The notes beneath the pieces were generated by a model. That model was not told where the DNA came from and ran no database searches. It worked only from the letters and a program-made list of their open reading frames with translations. The position numbers and the translations under genes are program-made. Below, one piece after another: positions 1-8,607 of a stretch of 64,000 bases of DNA; within the stretch, counting starts at the first letter, position 1, and each line of letters opens with the position of its first letter. Origin of the DNA: Roseateles sp. XES5 (GTDB lineage: Bacteria > Pseudomonadota > Alphaproteobacteria > Rhizobiales > Rhizobiaceae); the NCBI RefSeq assembly GCF_020535545.1, contig NZ_CP084753.1, positions 744,001-808,000 of the forward strand. Direction: 5' to 3'.

Positions 1-255
1 CTCGCTGACGGCGCCAGTCACGGCATCGACGGCCTCCGTGGTGGCATAGCCTTGTGCGAAGGCCTGGAAATCGGCGACCGGTTTCCGCTCCCCGAAATAG
101 TCCCAGGCGCGGGCATATTCCTTGCGATCGATCGCGTTGTAGAGCGACGTCACCAGCGCCGCCGCATCGGACCGGTTGTCATAGTAGTCAGGCTCGGCCG
201 CATGGATCGGCCCGCAGGAAAGGATGAAAACGGCGGCGGCAAGATATCGGATCAT
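1..255 (-). CDS. Hypothetical secreted protein, 3' end outside window
   Basis: Partial gene entering from the left edge; 85 codons are visible and no stop is reached. It begins with a short basic residue pair and a hydrophobic stretch ending in Cys-Gly-Pro-Ile-His-Ala-Ala, which reads as a Sec signal peptide with cleavage near residue 20. The mature part starts with an acidic, aromatic segment (DYYDN) and alternating charged helices. I do not recognise the family. The ATG at 255 is the first start of the frame and sits next to the signal sequence. The gene runs in the same direction as the MFS gene upstream, 62 bases away. Confidence 0.6.
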   Translation of the reverse strand, partial: MIRYLAAAVFILSCGPIHAAEPDYYDNRSDAAALVTSLYNAIDRKEYARAWDYFGERKPVADFQAFAQGYATTEAVDAVTGAVSE

Positions 256-317
256 GGCAATGTCCTCCGCGCCCAGTGTAGGGCGGAGAATGCGGCAAGA
301 CGGTGGGCATGTGCCGT

Positions 318-1631
318 TCAAGCCAGCGACGCGTGCCGCGTTTCCGCGTCGATCAGCACGGCGGCACATGCCGCGGCGATCAACAGGGCGGCGAAGATGC
401 CGATCGCCAGGCCGAAGCTGCGCTCGACCACGAACCCCATCAGCGAGGGCGCCAGCAGCCCGCCAAGTCTTGCCATGGCGCCCGCCATGCCCATGCCGGT
501 CGCCCGCGACGCCGTGGGGTAGAGTTCCGGCGTGAAGGCATAAAGCGCACCCCAGGTGCCGAGCAGGGCGAAGCTCATGATCAGCAGGGAGGTGCCGATC
601 AGCGGTGCTGTTCCCGCCACCACGAACAGCAGGCATCCGAGTGACGACAGCAGGCAGAAGCCGATCAATGTCGGCCGGCGACCCCATTTCTCGACACCGT
701 AGGCGGCGAGCGCATAGCCGGGGATCTGGGCGAGCGCGAGGAAGACGAGGAAGCCATAGCCCCGGACGAAACCGAACCCTTCGCCCGCAAGCCGCGGCGG
801 CAGCCAGGTAAAGACGCCGTAGTAGGAGATCGAGACCAGGAACCAGATTGCCAGGATCATCAGGCTGCGCTGGCGCAGTTCCGGCGAGAAGATGCCGGAC
901 CGGGGCAGATTTGCCGCCGACGCGAGCGAGACATCCGCCGCCAGCGGCGGCTTGCCATTGACCGCGAGAATGCGGTCGAGAATGGCCTTCGCCTCCTGCA
1001 CCTTGCCGAGGCGCAGCAGATAGAGGGGCGATTCCGGCACGAGGAAACGCAAGCCGATGCCGAGCAGGGCGGGAATGGCCGTCACGGCAAAGATGTAGCG
1101 CCAGCCATCGGCAAGGCCCGCGAGGCTGACGGCCCAGGCGACGAGCGCGACGATGAGCGTGCCAAGCGCCCAGAAGCCCTCCAGCATGACCAGCCAGCGA
1201 CCCCGGTTTCGCGCCGGCAGAAACTCCGCCATCATCGCATAGTCGACGGGCAGCGTGCCGCCGACGGCGGCGCCGGTGAGGAACCGCAACACGAGGAGGA
1301 AAGCGAAATCGGGCGCGAAGACGGACAGCGTGCCGAACAGCGCATCGCAGGCGACCGTGACGATCAGCACCCGTCGTCGGCCGATGCGGTCGGCCAGCCG
1401 GCCGAAGCCCGCGGCCCCCACGAGCATGCCGAGGAAGAACAGCGTACCGGTCTGCAGGGCCTGGGGAACCGTCAGGTCGAAGGTTGCCGCAATCGAGGCA
1501 GCCGTGAAGCCGACCGCAAGCACCTGCATGGCATCGGCCGTCCAGACGAGACCGAATATCGCCAGAAGCCGCCGCTGGTAGGCGCCGGTGCCGGCGCGAT
1601 CGAGCACATCGTCCACTGTTGTCGTCGTCAT
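318..1631 (-). CDS. MFS transporter (sugar/organic-acid porter type)
   Basis: A 437-residue major facilitator with about 12 hydrophobic segments. The loop 2-3 signature is present as 'GRLADRIGRRR' and an 'RFLTGAAVGG' stretch follows in TM4, both typical of the sugar-porter and aromatic-acid:proton symporter branches. A soluble central loop separates the two six-helix halves. The frame is open further upstream, but the ATG at 1631 has a GGAGA ribosome site at the right distance, so I start there. It is divergent from the ArsR gene with 156 bases between them. The substrate cannot be told from sequence; proton-coupled uptake of a small organic acid or sugar is the likeliest role. Confidence 0.8.
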   Translation of the reverse strand: MTTTTVDDVLDRAGTGAYQRRLLAIFGLVWTADAMQVLAVGFTAASIAATFDLTVPQALQTGTLFFLGMLVGAAGFGRLADRIGRRRVLIVTVACDALFGTLSVFAPDFAFLLVLRFLTGAAVGGTLPVDYAMMAEFLPARNRGRWLVMLEGFWALGTLIVALVAWAVSLAGLADGWRYIFAVTAIPALLGIGLRFLVPESPLYLLRLGKVQEAKAILDRILAVNGKPPLAADVSLASAANLPRSGIFSPELRQRSLMILAIWFLVSISYYGVFTWLPPRLAGEGFGFVRGYGFLVFLALAQIPGYALAAYGVEKWGRRPTLIGFCLLSSLGCLLFVVAGTAPLIGTSLLIMSFALLGTWGALYAFTPELYPTASRATGMGMAGAMARLGGLLAPSLMGFVVERSFGLAIGIFAALLIAAACAAVLIDAETRHASLA

Positions 1632-1751
1632 CGGGCCGTCTCCGCTTTTTTCTCGCAAGGGCAGCGGCACCTTAACCGCCGCTCCGGCCTGGCGGAATTG
1701 GCTGCGGCAGAAAATTCACCGTCCGAAAACGGCGCGCTAAAATCAATAGCC

Positions 1752-1780
1752 TTTACTAATTGATTAGTGTCTGCTATTTA
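1752..1780 (+). promoter_or_regulatory. Promoter and operator-like dyad of the ArsR gene
   Basis: A TTTACT -35-like box (1752-1757) is 17 bases from a TATTTA -10-like box (1775-1780). Between them lies the inverted repeat ACTAAT-TG-ATTAGT (1755-1768), placed where an ArsR repressor would block polymerase. The expected transcription start falls at about 1787, next to the ATG at 1788, so the mRNA may be leaderless. The boxes and dyad are seen directly; their use is inferred. Confidence 0.5.
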
Positions 1781-1787
1781 ATTTTCC

Positions 1788-2117
1788 ATGATCGAAGCCG
1801 AAACCATCACCACCGTCATGCGCGCCCTCGCCGATCCCACGCGGCGAGCGGTGTTCGAGCGTATCGTCAACGCCAGGGAAATCACCGTGGTCGAACTGAC
1901 GCGGGGCAGCACTGTCACCCAGGGCGCCATCTCGCAGCATCTGAAATCCCTGAAACAGGCGGGCCTCGTCAGCGAACGCCCCGAGGGCCGCAACGTCTAC
2001 TACCGTGCCCAACCCGAGGGGCTGGAGCCGCTGGCCGACTGGATGAGCCATTACGGTGTCTTCTGGCGCGAGCGCTTCGCCGATCTGAGAACCCTGCTGA
2101 AGGAAATCGATCCATGA
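1788..2117 (+). CDS. ArsR/SmtB-family winged-helix regulator
   Basis: A 109-residue protein made almost wholly of an ArsR winged helix (roughly residues 5-90). It opens with 'MRALADPTRRAVFERI', and the recognition helix region reads 'TQGAISQHLKSLKQAGLV' followed by the wing 'ERPEGRNVYYRAQPEGL'. No metal-binding Cys motif is present, so this is the non-metal branch that usually partners an SRPBCC/AHSA1 protein. Its stop overlaps the next ATG (ATGA), so the two are translationally coupled. No Shine-Dalgarno precedes the ATG, in line with a leaderless transcript. Confidence 0.9.
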   Translation: MIEAETITTVMRALADPTRRAVFERIVNAREITVVELTRGSTVTQGAISQHLKSLKQAGLVSERPEGRNVYYRAQPEGLEPLADWMSHYGVFWRERFADLRTLLKEIDP

Positions 2118-2593
2118 ACCAAGCCGTGAAGCCGGATGCACAGGCCATCGTGCTCGACGACATCTTCCCCCACACGCCGGATGTGCTTTGGAAGGCCCTG
2201 ACCAGCGGCGACTTGATCGGCCGCTGGCTGATGATGCCGAAGGGCTTTGCCCCTGTCGTCGGCAACCGCTTCACCTTTCAGACCACGCCGGCCGGCGCCT
2301 GGGACGGCACCATTCACTGCGAGGTGCTGGAGGTCGTGCCGAACGAGCGGCTGTCCTATGCCTGGAAAGGCGGCCATGAGGACAATGAGGGTTACGGCTC
2401 GAAACTGGAGACCGTCGTCACCTTCACGCTCGGCAGAACTGATACGGGCACGCGCCTCAGCCTCGTCCATTCCGGCTTCCTGCTTCCGAAGAACGACACC
2501 GCCTATCGCAACATGAGCGAGGGCTGGAAGAAGGTCGTCAGGCGGTTCGAGACGGTGGCCGCGGAAACGGCGTCCGCCGAAACGTTGCAGTGA
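2114..2593 (+). CDS. SRPBCC (AHSA1-like) domain protein
   Basis: 159 residues covering one START/Bet v1-like AHSA1 fold. It starts with the strand 'IVLDDIFPHTPDVLWKALT', followed by the helix-grip 'GRWLMMPKGFAPVVGNRF', a central 'EVLEVVPNERLSYAW' strand pair, and a C-terminal long helix 'NMSEGWKKVVRRFETV'. Such proteins bind hydrophobic ligands in a cavity; no catalytic residues can be assigned. It overlaps the ArsR gene by four bases, and this pairing is very common in rhizobia and actinobacteria, where the regulator is thought to control its partner. The ligand is unknown. Confidence 0.88.
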   Translation: MNQAVKPDAQAIVLDDIFPHTPDVLWKALTSGDLIGRWLMMPKGFAPVVGNRFTFQTTPAGAWDGTIHCEVLEVVPNERLSYAWKGGHEDNEGYGSKLETVVTFTLGRTDTGTRLSLVHSGFLLPKNDTAYRNMSEGWKKVVRRFETVAAETASAETLQ

Positions 2594-2607
2594 GACAGGA
2601 GGAAAAG

Positions 2608-3021
2608 ATGAGCAGACCCTATATCGGCGGCTGTGCCTGCGGTGCGATCCGCTACGAAGTCTCGGGGGAACCGGCCGTCATGGTCGACTGCCAATGCCGG
2701 CAATGCCAGCGCGACAGCGGCACCGGACACCAGTCTCACCTGACCTTCGTCGCCGCCGCGGTCAAGGTGGAGGGCAACGCATCGTATTGGCAGTCCGTCG
2801 GCGATGGCGGCACGGTGAAGCGGCGCGCCTTCTGCCCGACCTGCGGTTCGGCCGTCTACATGACGTTCCCGGACGCCCCCGATATCTTCATCGTCACCCC
2901 GGCGAGCCTCGATGACCCGAGCCGCTACAGGCCGCAACTGGTCTCCTGGACCGCGGCCGGGCATGCCTGGGACCATCTCGATCCGGCAGTGCCGACATTC
3001 GAGAAAATGCCGCCGTCGTAA
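2608..3021 (+). CDS. GFA (glutathione-dependent formaldehyde-activating) family protein
   Basis: 137 residues with the zinc-binding GFA/CENP-V layout: 'GGCACGAIRYE' at the N-terminus, a CxxC pair in 'DCQCRQCQRDSG', and a second pair in 'FCPTCGSAVY'. All structural cysteines expected for the fold are present. The family is named after Paracoccus Gfa, but most members have no proven activity with S-hydroxymethylglutathione, so the name describes the fold only. The ATG at 2608 is preceded by AGGAGG; an in-frame GTG at 2590 is less likely. It is 14 bases after the SRPBCC gene and probably belongs to the same transcript. Confidence 0.88.
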   Translation: MSRPYIGGCACGAIRYEVSGEPAVMVDCQCRQCQRDSGTGHQSHLTFVAAAVKVEGNASYWQSVGDGGTVKRRAFCPTCGSAVYMTFPDAPDIFIVTPASLDDPSRYRPQLVSWTAAGHAWDHLDPAVPTFEKMPPS

Positions 3022-3066
3022 AACGGCCCCACGCATTTCGGCCGAAGCGGCGGCACCGGAACTGCC

Positions 3067-5274
3067 CTAGGCACGCAGGCGCAGATAGATCGCCGGCAGC
3101 AATTTATCGAGCCGCTCGATCGAGTCGATGCGGATCGCGCCGCGCGGGCCGAAGATGCGTTGCGCGTAGGAATCCGCCTGGGAATCGAGCGCGACGCAAA
3201 AGGTATCGATCCCCTCGCGCGAGAGTTCGTGCACGGCCATGCGGGCATCCTCCACGAGATAGCGCCGGTCGTCGACATCGATGTCGGAGGGCTCGCCGTC
3301 CGTGACGATGAGCAGCAGCCGGCGATAGTTCCGCTGCCGCCGGAGATCGCCGCCGGCATGGCGCACGACCGCGCCGAGCCGCGTCGAATAATCGCCCGAC
3401 AGGCCGGCAAGGCGCGCGACGGCAAAGCGGTCGAAGGGCCGGTCGAAATCCTTGACGCGCATGTAGCGCACGTCCTCCCGCCCGTCGGAACAGAAGGCGG
3501 CGATGGCGAAGGGATCGCCGACATCCGTCATCGCCCGCGCAAGCAGCGCCGTCGATAACAGCTCCATCTCCAGCACGGAGCCATCGGAACCGCGCACCCT
3601 TTCCATCGTCGAGCGTGACGCATCGATCAGGACGAGCACCGACATGTCACGCGCGCGGCGCTCGTAGCGGCCATAGACACGCGTATCGGGCACCTCCCCC
3701 GCGCGCCGCGCGATCATCGCCGCGATGCTGGCATCCATATCGAGGAATTCCCCTTCGGTCTGGCCGCGGACACGCTGCTGGCGGCTGATCCGCGACGCCT
3801 TGATCAGCGCCGAAAGCCGTTCGACGAGATCGGACCGCGCCTCGCTCAAGGCCGTCGCATGCCGGGTCGAACCGACCGGTCCCGGCATCTCCCGCACCCG
3901 GCACCAGTCGGGCCGGTACCGGCCGGTCACGTGGTCATATTCCGGATAGCGCGCGACGAGCAGGCTCTCGTCATCGCGCGCCTCGGCCAACCGGCCGCGC
4001 GCCGTCTCCCCGTCCTCGCCCTCCTCCCGGCGCCCGTCGTCGCCGGCCTGCTGCTCGATCCGCGCCCCCTCCAGCATGGCCTCGATCTCGACCGGCGCCT
4101 GGTTCTCGTCCGGGCCGAAATCCCATATGCCCATGTTGTCGTCGCGATAGGCCGGCTGGACGACGTAGGTCTTGGCGTCGAACTGCAGGCGCATCTGGCC
4201 GATATCGTTGCCGAGCAACCCGCCGATGCGGCGGCTGAGCTGCTGGTCGCCGATGTCGACGCCAATCGCCTCGGCAAACAGGCTACGACCTTTCTCCACC
4301 CAGCCATGCGGATCGGCATAGTCCGGGTCCGCCAGCGCCCGCGAAAGCCGGGCCATCAGGGCGATGGCGATGGGTGGGCCTTCCGGCCGGGCGACGTGGA
4401 AGCGCCGCCAGAGGGACGCAAGCCCGGGCATCTGCCGGGCGGCGAGCCTTTCGACGCGGGCGTCCTCGATGAGCGAAACGAGCGCGACCTGCAGCGGCTT
4501 CAGCCCGGCGGCAGGAAATTTCACCCGTGTGAAACGGTGATGCGCGCCGATATGGGCGACGGCGGCACGGTAGAGCAGCCTGGCCTCATCACCCTCGAAA
4601 CCGGCAAAGGCCGCCGGCAGGCGTATGCCGCCGCCACCGAAACCGGATCGGCGTCGCATCTGCTCGGGCGCGTCCGGCGGCGCCTCGGCAATGGGTGGCG
4701 CAATCCCCCAGAGGGCGCTCAGATAGAGACCGAGACCATGACGCCACTCTGCAAGGCCGCCATCCGCAGAGCGCCCGTCGACGAGGCGGATCGCCTCGCC
4801 GCTTTCGAGCGCGAAGAAGGCCCGGCGACGGGCCGCATCCTTGCCGCCGAGATGAAGGCCCATGCGGACGAAGGCGATGAAATCCGGCGCCTCCAGCGCA
4901 TCGACAAGCCGGCGGGTATTTTCCAGCAGAGGAAGCGTGGCCTCCGGCGCGCGGCGCGCCACATCCTCCACCGCCGCCGCCCAGGCATGCATCGCAGCGG
5001 CGTCGAAGCGGCGCGCGGCAAGAAGCGCCGCCTGCGGTACGAGGCTGGCGGCAAGTCTGCCGGCGCGGATCGCGACCATGGAGACGGCGGAGGCGAGCTC
5101 CACCGCGAAGGCGGGGTCGATACGGGCAGCAAGGGCCGGCCCGGCGCGGCGATAGGCCGTCGCGACGAGATCGCCATAACCGGCATGATCGATGCGGCCA
5201 TGCGCGGTACGCCAGCGCTCCCGCCATTCCGGCGGGAATCCATCTGACATTTCGAGGGTTGCGGCCTCCTGCAT
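3067..5274 (-). CDS. VWA-domain protein of the NorD/CbbO type
   Basis: A 735-residue protein (from the ATG at 5274; an ATG at 5250 is an alternative) with a long helical N-terminal region and a C-terminal von Willebrand A domain from about residue 545. The MIDAS metal site is intact: 'LIDASRST' supplies DxSxS and 'IVTDGEPSDID' supplies the later acidic site. An acidic linker sits in the middle (EEGEDGET region). Relatives NorD and CbbO work with a MoxR-class ATPase to activate or load metal into a target enzyme. The ATPase gene is immediately upstream, 7 bases away. No nitric-oxide reductase or Rubisco gene is in the window; this is the last gene of the amide operon, so an amide-pathway client is the simplest inference. 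Confidence 0.82.
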   Translation of the reverse strand: MQEAATLEMSDGFPPEWRERWRTAHGRIDHAGYGDLVATAYRRAGPALAARIDPAFAVELASAVSMVAIRAGRLAASLVPQAALLAARRFDAAAMHAWAAAVEDVARRAPEATLPLLENTRRLVDALEAPDFIAFVRMGLHLGGKDAARRRAFFALESGEAIRLVDGRSADGGLAEWRHGLGLYLSALWGIAPPIAEAPPDAPEQMRRRSGFGGGGIRLPAAFAGFEGDEARLLYRAAVAHIGAHHRFTRVKFPAAGLKPLQVALVSLIEDARVERLAARQMPGLASLWRRFHVARPEGPPIAIALMARLSRALADPDYADPHGWVEKGRSLFAEAIGVDIGDQQLSRRIGGLLGNDIGQMRLQFDAKTYVVQPAYRDDNMGIWDFGPDENQAPVEIEAMLEGARIEQQAGDDGRREEGEDGETARGRLAEARDDESLLVARYPEYDHVTGRYRPDWCRVREMPGPVGSTRHATALSEARSDLVERLSALIKASRISRQQRVRGQTEGEFLDMDASIAAMIARRAGEVPDTRVYGRYERRARDMSVLVLIDASRSTMERVRGSDGSVLEMELLSTALLARAMTDVGDPFAIAAFCSDGREDVRYMRVKDFDRPFDRFAVARLAGLSGDYSTRLGAVVRHAGGDLRRQRNYRRLLLIVTDGEPSDIDVDDRRYLVEDARMAVHELSREGIDTFCVALDSQADSYAQRIFGPRGAIRIDSIERLDKLLPAIYLRLRA

Positions 5275-5281
5275 GACGGCC

Positions 5282-6094
5282 TCAGAGGCAGGCGGCAATC
5301 GCGCCGGTCAGCGCGTCGCGCAGGTCCGGATCGTCGGTGATCGGCACGACCATGGCAACCTGGCAGGCTGCCTCGACAGCGATGCCGGCTGCGATCAGCA
5401 GGCCGGAATTGATCAGCATGCGGGTGGAGGCCCCTTCCTCCAGCCCCTGCCCCTTGAGATTGCGCGAGCGCTCGGCGATACGCACCAGCGTTTCCGCCGT
5501 GCGCCGGTCTATACCCGCCTCCCGGGCGACGATCTCCGCCTCGATCTCGGGCGATGGATAACCGAAGGCGATCGCGCCGAAGCGCTGCTTGGTCGATTCC
5601 TTCAGATCCTTGAGCACGCTCTGATAGCCGGGATTGTAGGAGATGACGACGTGGAAATCCGGATGCGCCCGCACCACCTCGTTCTTCTTTTCAAGCGGCA
5701 GGATGCGCCGGTCGTCGGTCAGCGAATGGATGACGACGGTGGTGTCCTGCCGCGCCTCGACGATCTCGTCGAGATAGCAGATCGCCCCTTCGCGCACGGC
5801 AAGGGTCAGCGGCCCGTCGTGCCAGACCGTGCCGTCCGTGTCGAGCAGATAGCGCCCGACGAGATCCGAGGCCGTCATGTCCTCATGGCAGGAGACGGTG
5901 ATCAGCGGCTTGCCCAGCCGCCAGGCCATGTGCTCGACGAAGCGCGTCTTGCCGCAGCCGGTCGGCCCCTTCAGCATGACGGGCATGCGGCTCTTGTGGG
6001 CGGCCTCGAACAGCGCGATCTCGCTTTCGACCGGCCGATAGAAGGGTTCGCTGGAAATGCGATAGGCATCCAGGTTCGTCACGATAGACCTCAT
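5282..6094 (-). CDS. MoxR-class AAA+ ATPase of the CbbQ/NorQ/GvpN family
   Basis: 270 residues. The Walker A motif is GPTGCGKT at residues 43-50, Walker B is ICYLDE at 105-110, and a sensor-1 Asn lies in 'VISYNPGYQ'. The C-terminal helical lid follows ('STRMLINSGLLIAAG'). This is the standard CbbQ/NorQ length and layout. These ATPases form hexamers that remodel a client through a VWA partner, which is encoded directly downstream. The start at 6094 gives the family-typical N-terminus; the longer open frame upstream has no homology. It lies 44 bases after the hydrolase gene on the same strand, so it is probably co-transcribed with the amidase operon. Confidence 0.9.
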   Translation of the reverse strand: MRSIVTNLDAYRISSEPFYRPVESEIALFEAAHKSRMPVMLKGPTGCGKTRFVEHMAWRLGKPLITVSCHEDMTASDLVGRYLLDTDGTVWHDGPLTLAVREGAICYLDEIVEARQDTTVVIHSLTDDRRILPLEKKNEVVRAHPDFHVVISYNPGYQSVLKDLKESTKQRFGAIAFGYPSPEIEAEIVAREAGIDRRTAETLVRIAERSRNLKGQGLEEGASTRMLINSGLLIAAGIAVEAACQVAMVVPITDDPDLRDALTGAIAACL

Positions 6095-6138
6095 GAAGTT
6101 GGCGCCGCGACGCTCCAGCCGTCGCGGCGCTTGGGGGA

Positions 6139-7158
6139 TCAGGACGCCAGCAGTTCTTTCAGCTTGTCGTCCAGGAACTTGACGTCGACGGGATTGGTGC
6201 CCGGCCCGCCGGCAAAGTGCCCCCAGATCGAGGGGATCGGCACATAGGTCGCGTTCGGCATGTTCGCGACCTCGTTCTGGCTGTCCTCCGGCGGGAAGTA
6301 GAGATCGGTTCCGCCGGGCATGACATAGGTCTTCGCCTTGATCGCGCCGAGCGCGGCCTTGTAGTCGCCGTTGAAGAGGTCGTTCGCCGAGATGTCGCCG
6401 TTCTGCCAGGTCCACAGCATGGTGAGCAGGTTGTTGGGGTCCTTCGGCAGGAAGAAACCCTCCCAGAAGGCGACGAGGAAATCCTCGAGCGAGGCATAGC
6501 CCAGCGTCTTCAGGTCCAGTTCCTCGCGGTAGAAGGACTGCGAGAAACCCCAGCCGGCATAGACGCGGGCGGCGGCCCGCAGGCCCTTGTGCGGCTTTGT
6601 CGTGTACCAGCCATTCTGGAAGGCATCGTCCGCCGTCAGCGCCGCCTTCACGCCCTCCAGGAAGACGAAGTTGTGGCGCGAGCATTTCGCCGAACCGCAG
6701 AAGGGCACGAGCAGGTCCATCATATCCGGGTACATGGCGCCCCAATGGAAGGTCTGCAGCGCGCCCATCGACCAGCCGGTCACCATGCGCAGGTGCGAAA
6801 TGCCGAAGTGCTCCGTCACCAGCCGGTGCTGGGCGCGGACATTGTCATAGGCCGTCACCTTCGGGAAGCGGGCGGCATTGTAGGGCTCCGGCGTGTTGCT
6901 CGGCGAGGAGGAAAGGCCGTTGCCGAACATGTTCGGAATGATGATGAAGTACCTGTCGGGATCGAGCGCCATGCCCCGGCCGACAAGCCATTCGTTGTCG
7001 TAGTGCTGGCCGGAATACCAGGTCGGATAGACGATGGCATTGTCCTTCGCGGCATTGAGCGTTCCGAAGGTCTTGTAGGCCAGTTTGGCGTCGCGCAGGA
7101 TCGCGCCGTTCTGCAGGGCGAAATCGCCGAGGCCGAAGATTTCGTAGTCGAGCGTCAT
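6139..7158 (-). CDS. Alpha/beta-fold hydrolase (MetX-like branch)
   Basis: 339 residues of an alpha/beta hydrolase related in layout to homoserine O-acetyltransferases. The N-terminal 'LAYKTFGTLNAAKDNAIVYPTWYSG' matches the conserved opening of that branch. The nucleophile elbow is 'VTGWSMGALQ', with a later Asp in 'GGTDLYFPPED' and a His in 'SIWGHFAGGPG', giving a complete Ser-Asp-His triad. It need not be an acetyltransferase: no methionine genes are near, and it lies between an NCS1 permease and a MoxR ATPase in an amide operon. Hydrolysis or transfer of an acyl group from an amide-derived compound is possible but unproven. Confidence 0.8.
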   Translation of the reverse strand: MTLDYEIFGLGDFALQNGAILRDAKLAYKTFGTLNAAKDNAIVYPTWYSGQHYDNEWLVGRGMALDPDRYFIIIPNMFGNGLSSSPSNTPEPYNAARFPKVTAYDNVRAQHRLVTEHFGISHLRMVTGWSMGALQTFHWGAMYPDMMDLLVPFCGSAKCSRHNFVFLEGVKAALTADDAFQNGWYTTKPHKGLRAAARVYAGWGFSQSFYREELDLKTLGYASLEDFLVAFWEGFFLPKDPNNLLTMLWTWQNGDISANDLFNGDYKAALGAIKAKTYVMPGGTDLYFPPEDSQNEVANMPNATYVPIPSIWGHFAGGPGTNPVDVKFLDDKLKELLAS

Positions 7159-7206
7159 TCTGTTCTTCCTTCGTTGAACATGAGCATTCGGGGCGCGCCG
7201 CCGGTT

Positions 7207-8538
7207 TCAGGCGGAAGCGCCCGCAGCGGTGCGCCGGTCCTTCAGCGAGGACAGCGCGAGATGGGCGATGCCGGCGACGAGGCCCGCGCTGATGGCCGTG
7301 GAAAACTGCGGCGCGTAGAATTCGACAACGAAGCCGACGGCCGAGCCGATCGCCCAGGAAAGAAACGGCGTCGAACGCCATTCCTTTTCCATCGCGCCCG
7401 CACTCTTGAAGATGTAGGCCTCGACCAGGAGGATCATGCCGATGGGCGGAACCACGATGCCGAGCAGCGACAGCCACTGGATGAAGAAAGCCCAGACATT
7501 GCCGGCGGCGATCACGATGCCGAGCACGCCGAGCACCACGGCGAGCAGCCGCATCTTCGAGCCGAGGATGCGCGACCAGCCGGTCGCCGCATTGTAGAGG
7601 CAGTGCGAGCAGACCGAGCCGAGATTGATGTAGAGGAACAGGAAGGCGAGCGCGCTGAGCCAGCCGATCTGCAACGTGTTCATGTAGCCGAACATGTTGT
7701 CCGCCCCGAACGGATTGGCGTTCGGCACCGCCAGCGCCGCCGTCAGGATGCCGCCGACCAGCATGGCGACGAGATTGGAGACCGGGAAGGCCGAGAAGGT
7801 CGCGATGAGCGAATGGCTGCCGGTCCTGGCCCAGCGGTTGAAGTCGGCGGTCACCGTGCCGGCATCGATGAAGAGCGCGATGACGACCGTCAGCCCGACC
7901 CCCATCGACATGGTGGCGACGCCGTTGTTGCCGGCATAGTTCCAGATCGCGTCGAAGGTGGTGGTCGAGGCCGCGTGCATCACCACGAAGAGCCCGAGCA
8001 CGAAGAACAGCGGCACCGAGACGAGGCCGATCAGGTGCAGGCCGCGCACGCCGATGAAGGTGATGGCGATATAGAGCAGGCCCGCGACGATGGTCATCGC
8101 CACATAACTCATCCCGTAGGTCGAGGCGATCAGCGCTCCGGTAATGCCTGTCTGCACGGCGAACCAGCCGAGCAGCAGCGTCGAGAGCAGGCCGGAGGCG
8201 AGCGCATAGCCCTTGGTGCCGAAGACGCCGGAGGCGATCAGTGCGAAGTTTCGCCCGCTCTTCGTCGCCGAAAGGCCGAGCGCGCCGACATAGGCGAACA
8301 TGATCAGGTTGCCGAGCACCATCGCGACGAGCGCGCGGGAAAAGCCCATGCCGAGCACGAGGATCGAGCCCGTCATGGAGCCGGTGATGATCGCCGGGAA
8401 CCCGGCCCAGACCGTCACCATGGAAAAGAGGCTGTGCCGGGCCGAAAGCGGCACGGGCGCATGTTCGTATTCTTCGCCGAGCACGTGGTCGGCATCGAGC
8501 GGCGACAGATCGCCTGGCCCTGTGGACTGTGTAGACAC
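7207..8538 (-). CDS. NCS1 / CodB-like cytosine-permease family transporter
   Basis: 443 residues with about 12 membrane segments and the NCS1 opening 'LGEEYEHAPVPLSARHSLFSMVTVWAGFPAI', followed by TM1 with unwound glycines. The family carries nucleobases, hydantoins or related N-heterocycles with sodium or protons. The GTG at 8538 has a strong GAGGGGA site six bases upstream; an ATG at 8553 is in frame but poorly spaced. It follows amiE by 69 bases in the same direction, so it may bring in an amide-like or heterocyclic substrate alongside the ABC transporter. The exact substrate is unknown. Confidence 0.85.
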   Translation of the reverse strand: MSTQSTGPGDLSPLDADHVLGEEYEHAPVPLSARHSLFSMVTVWAGFPAIITGSMTGSILVLGMGFSRALVAMVLGNLIMFAYVGALGLSATKSGRNFALIASGVFGTKGYALASGLLSTLLLGWFAVQTGITGALIASTYGMSYVAMTIVAGLLYIAITFIGVRGLHLIGLVSVPLFFVLGLFVVMHAASTTTFDAIWNYAGNNGVATMSMGVGLTVVIALFIDAGTVTADFNRWARTGSHSLIATFSAFPVSNLVAMLVGGILTAALAVPNANPFGADNMFGYMNTLQIGWLSALAFLFLYINLGSVCSHCLYNAATGWSRILGSKMRLLAVVLGVLGIVIAAGNVWAFFIQWLSLLGIVVPPIGMILLVEAYIFKSAGAMEKEWRSTPFLSWAIGSAVGFVVEFYAPQFSTAISAGLVAGIAHLALSSLKDRRTAAGASA

Positions 8539-8607
8539 GTTCGTTCCCCTCATGTCTCTTTTGTTGAAGGGACCACCCGGCGCGACGGCCGGATGGTCCG
8601 GCTTGCG

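Noticed and set aside
3067..6094. Denitrification locus suggested by NorQ/NorD-like proteins
   Set aside because: No norCB, norE, nir or nos genes are visible and the pair lies in an amide operon; the names describe families only.
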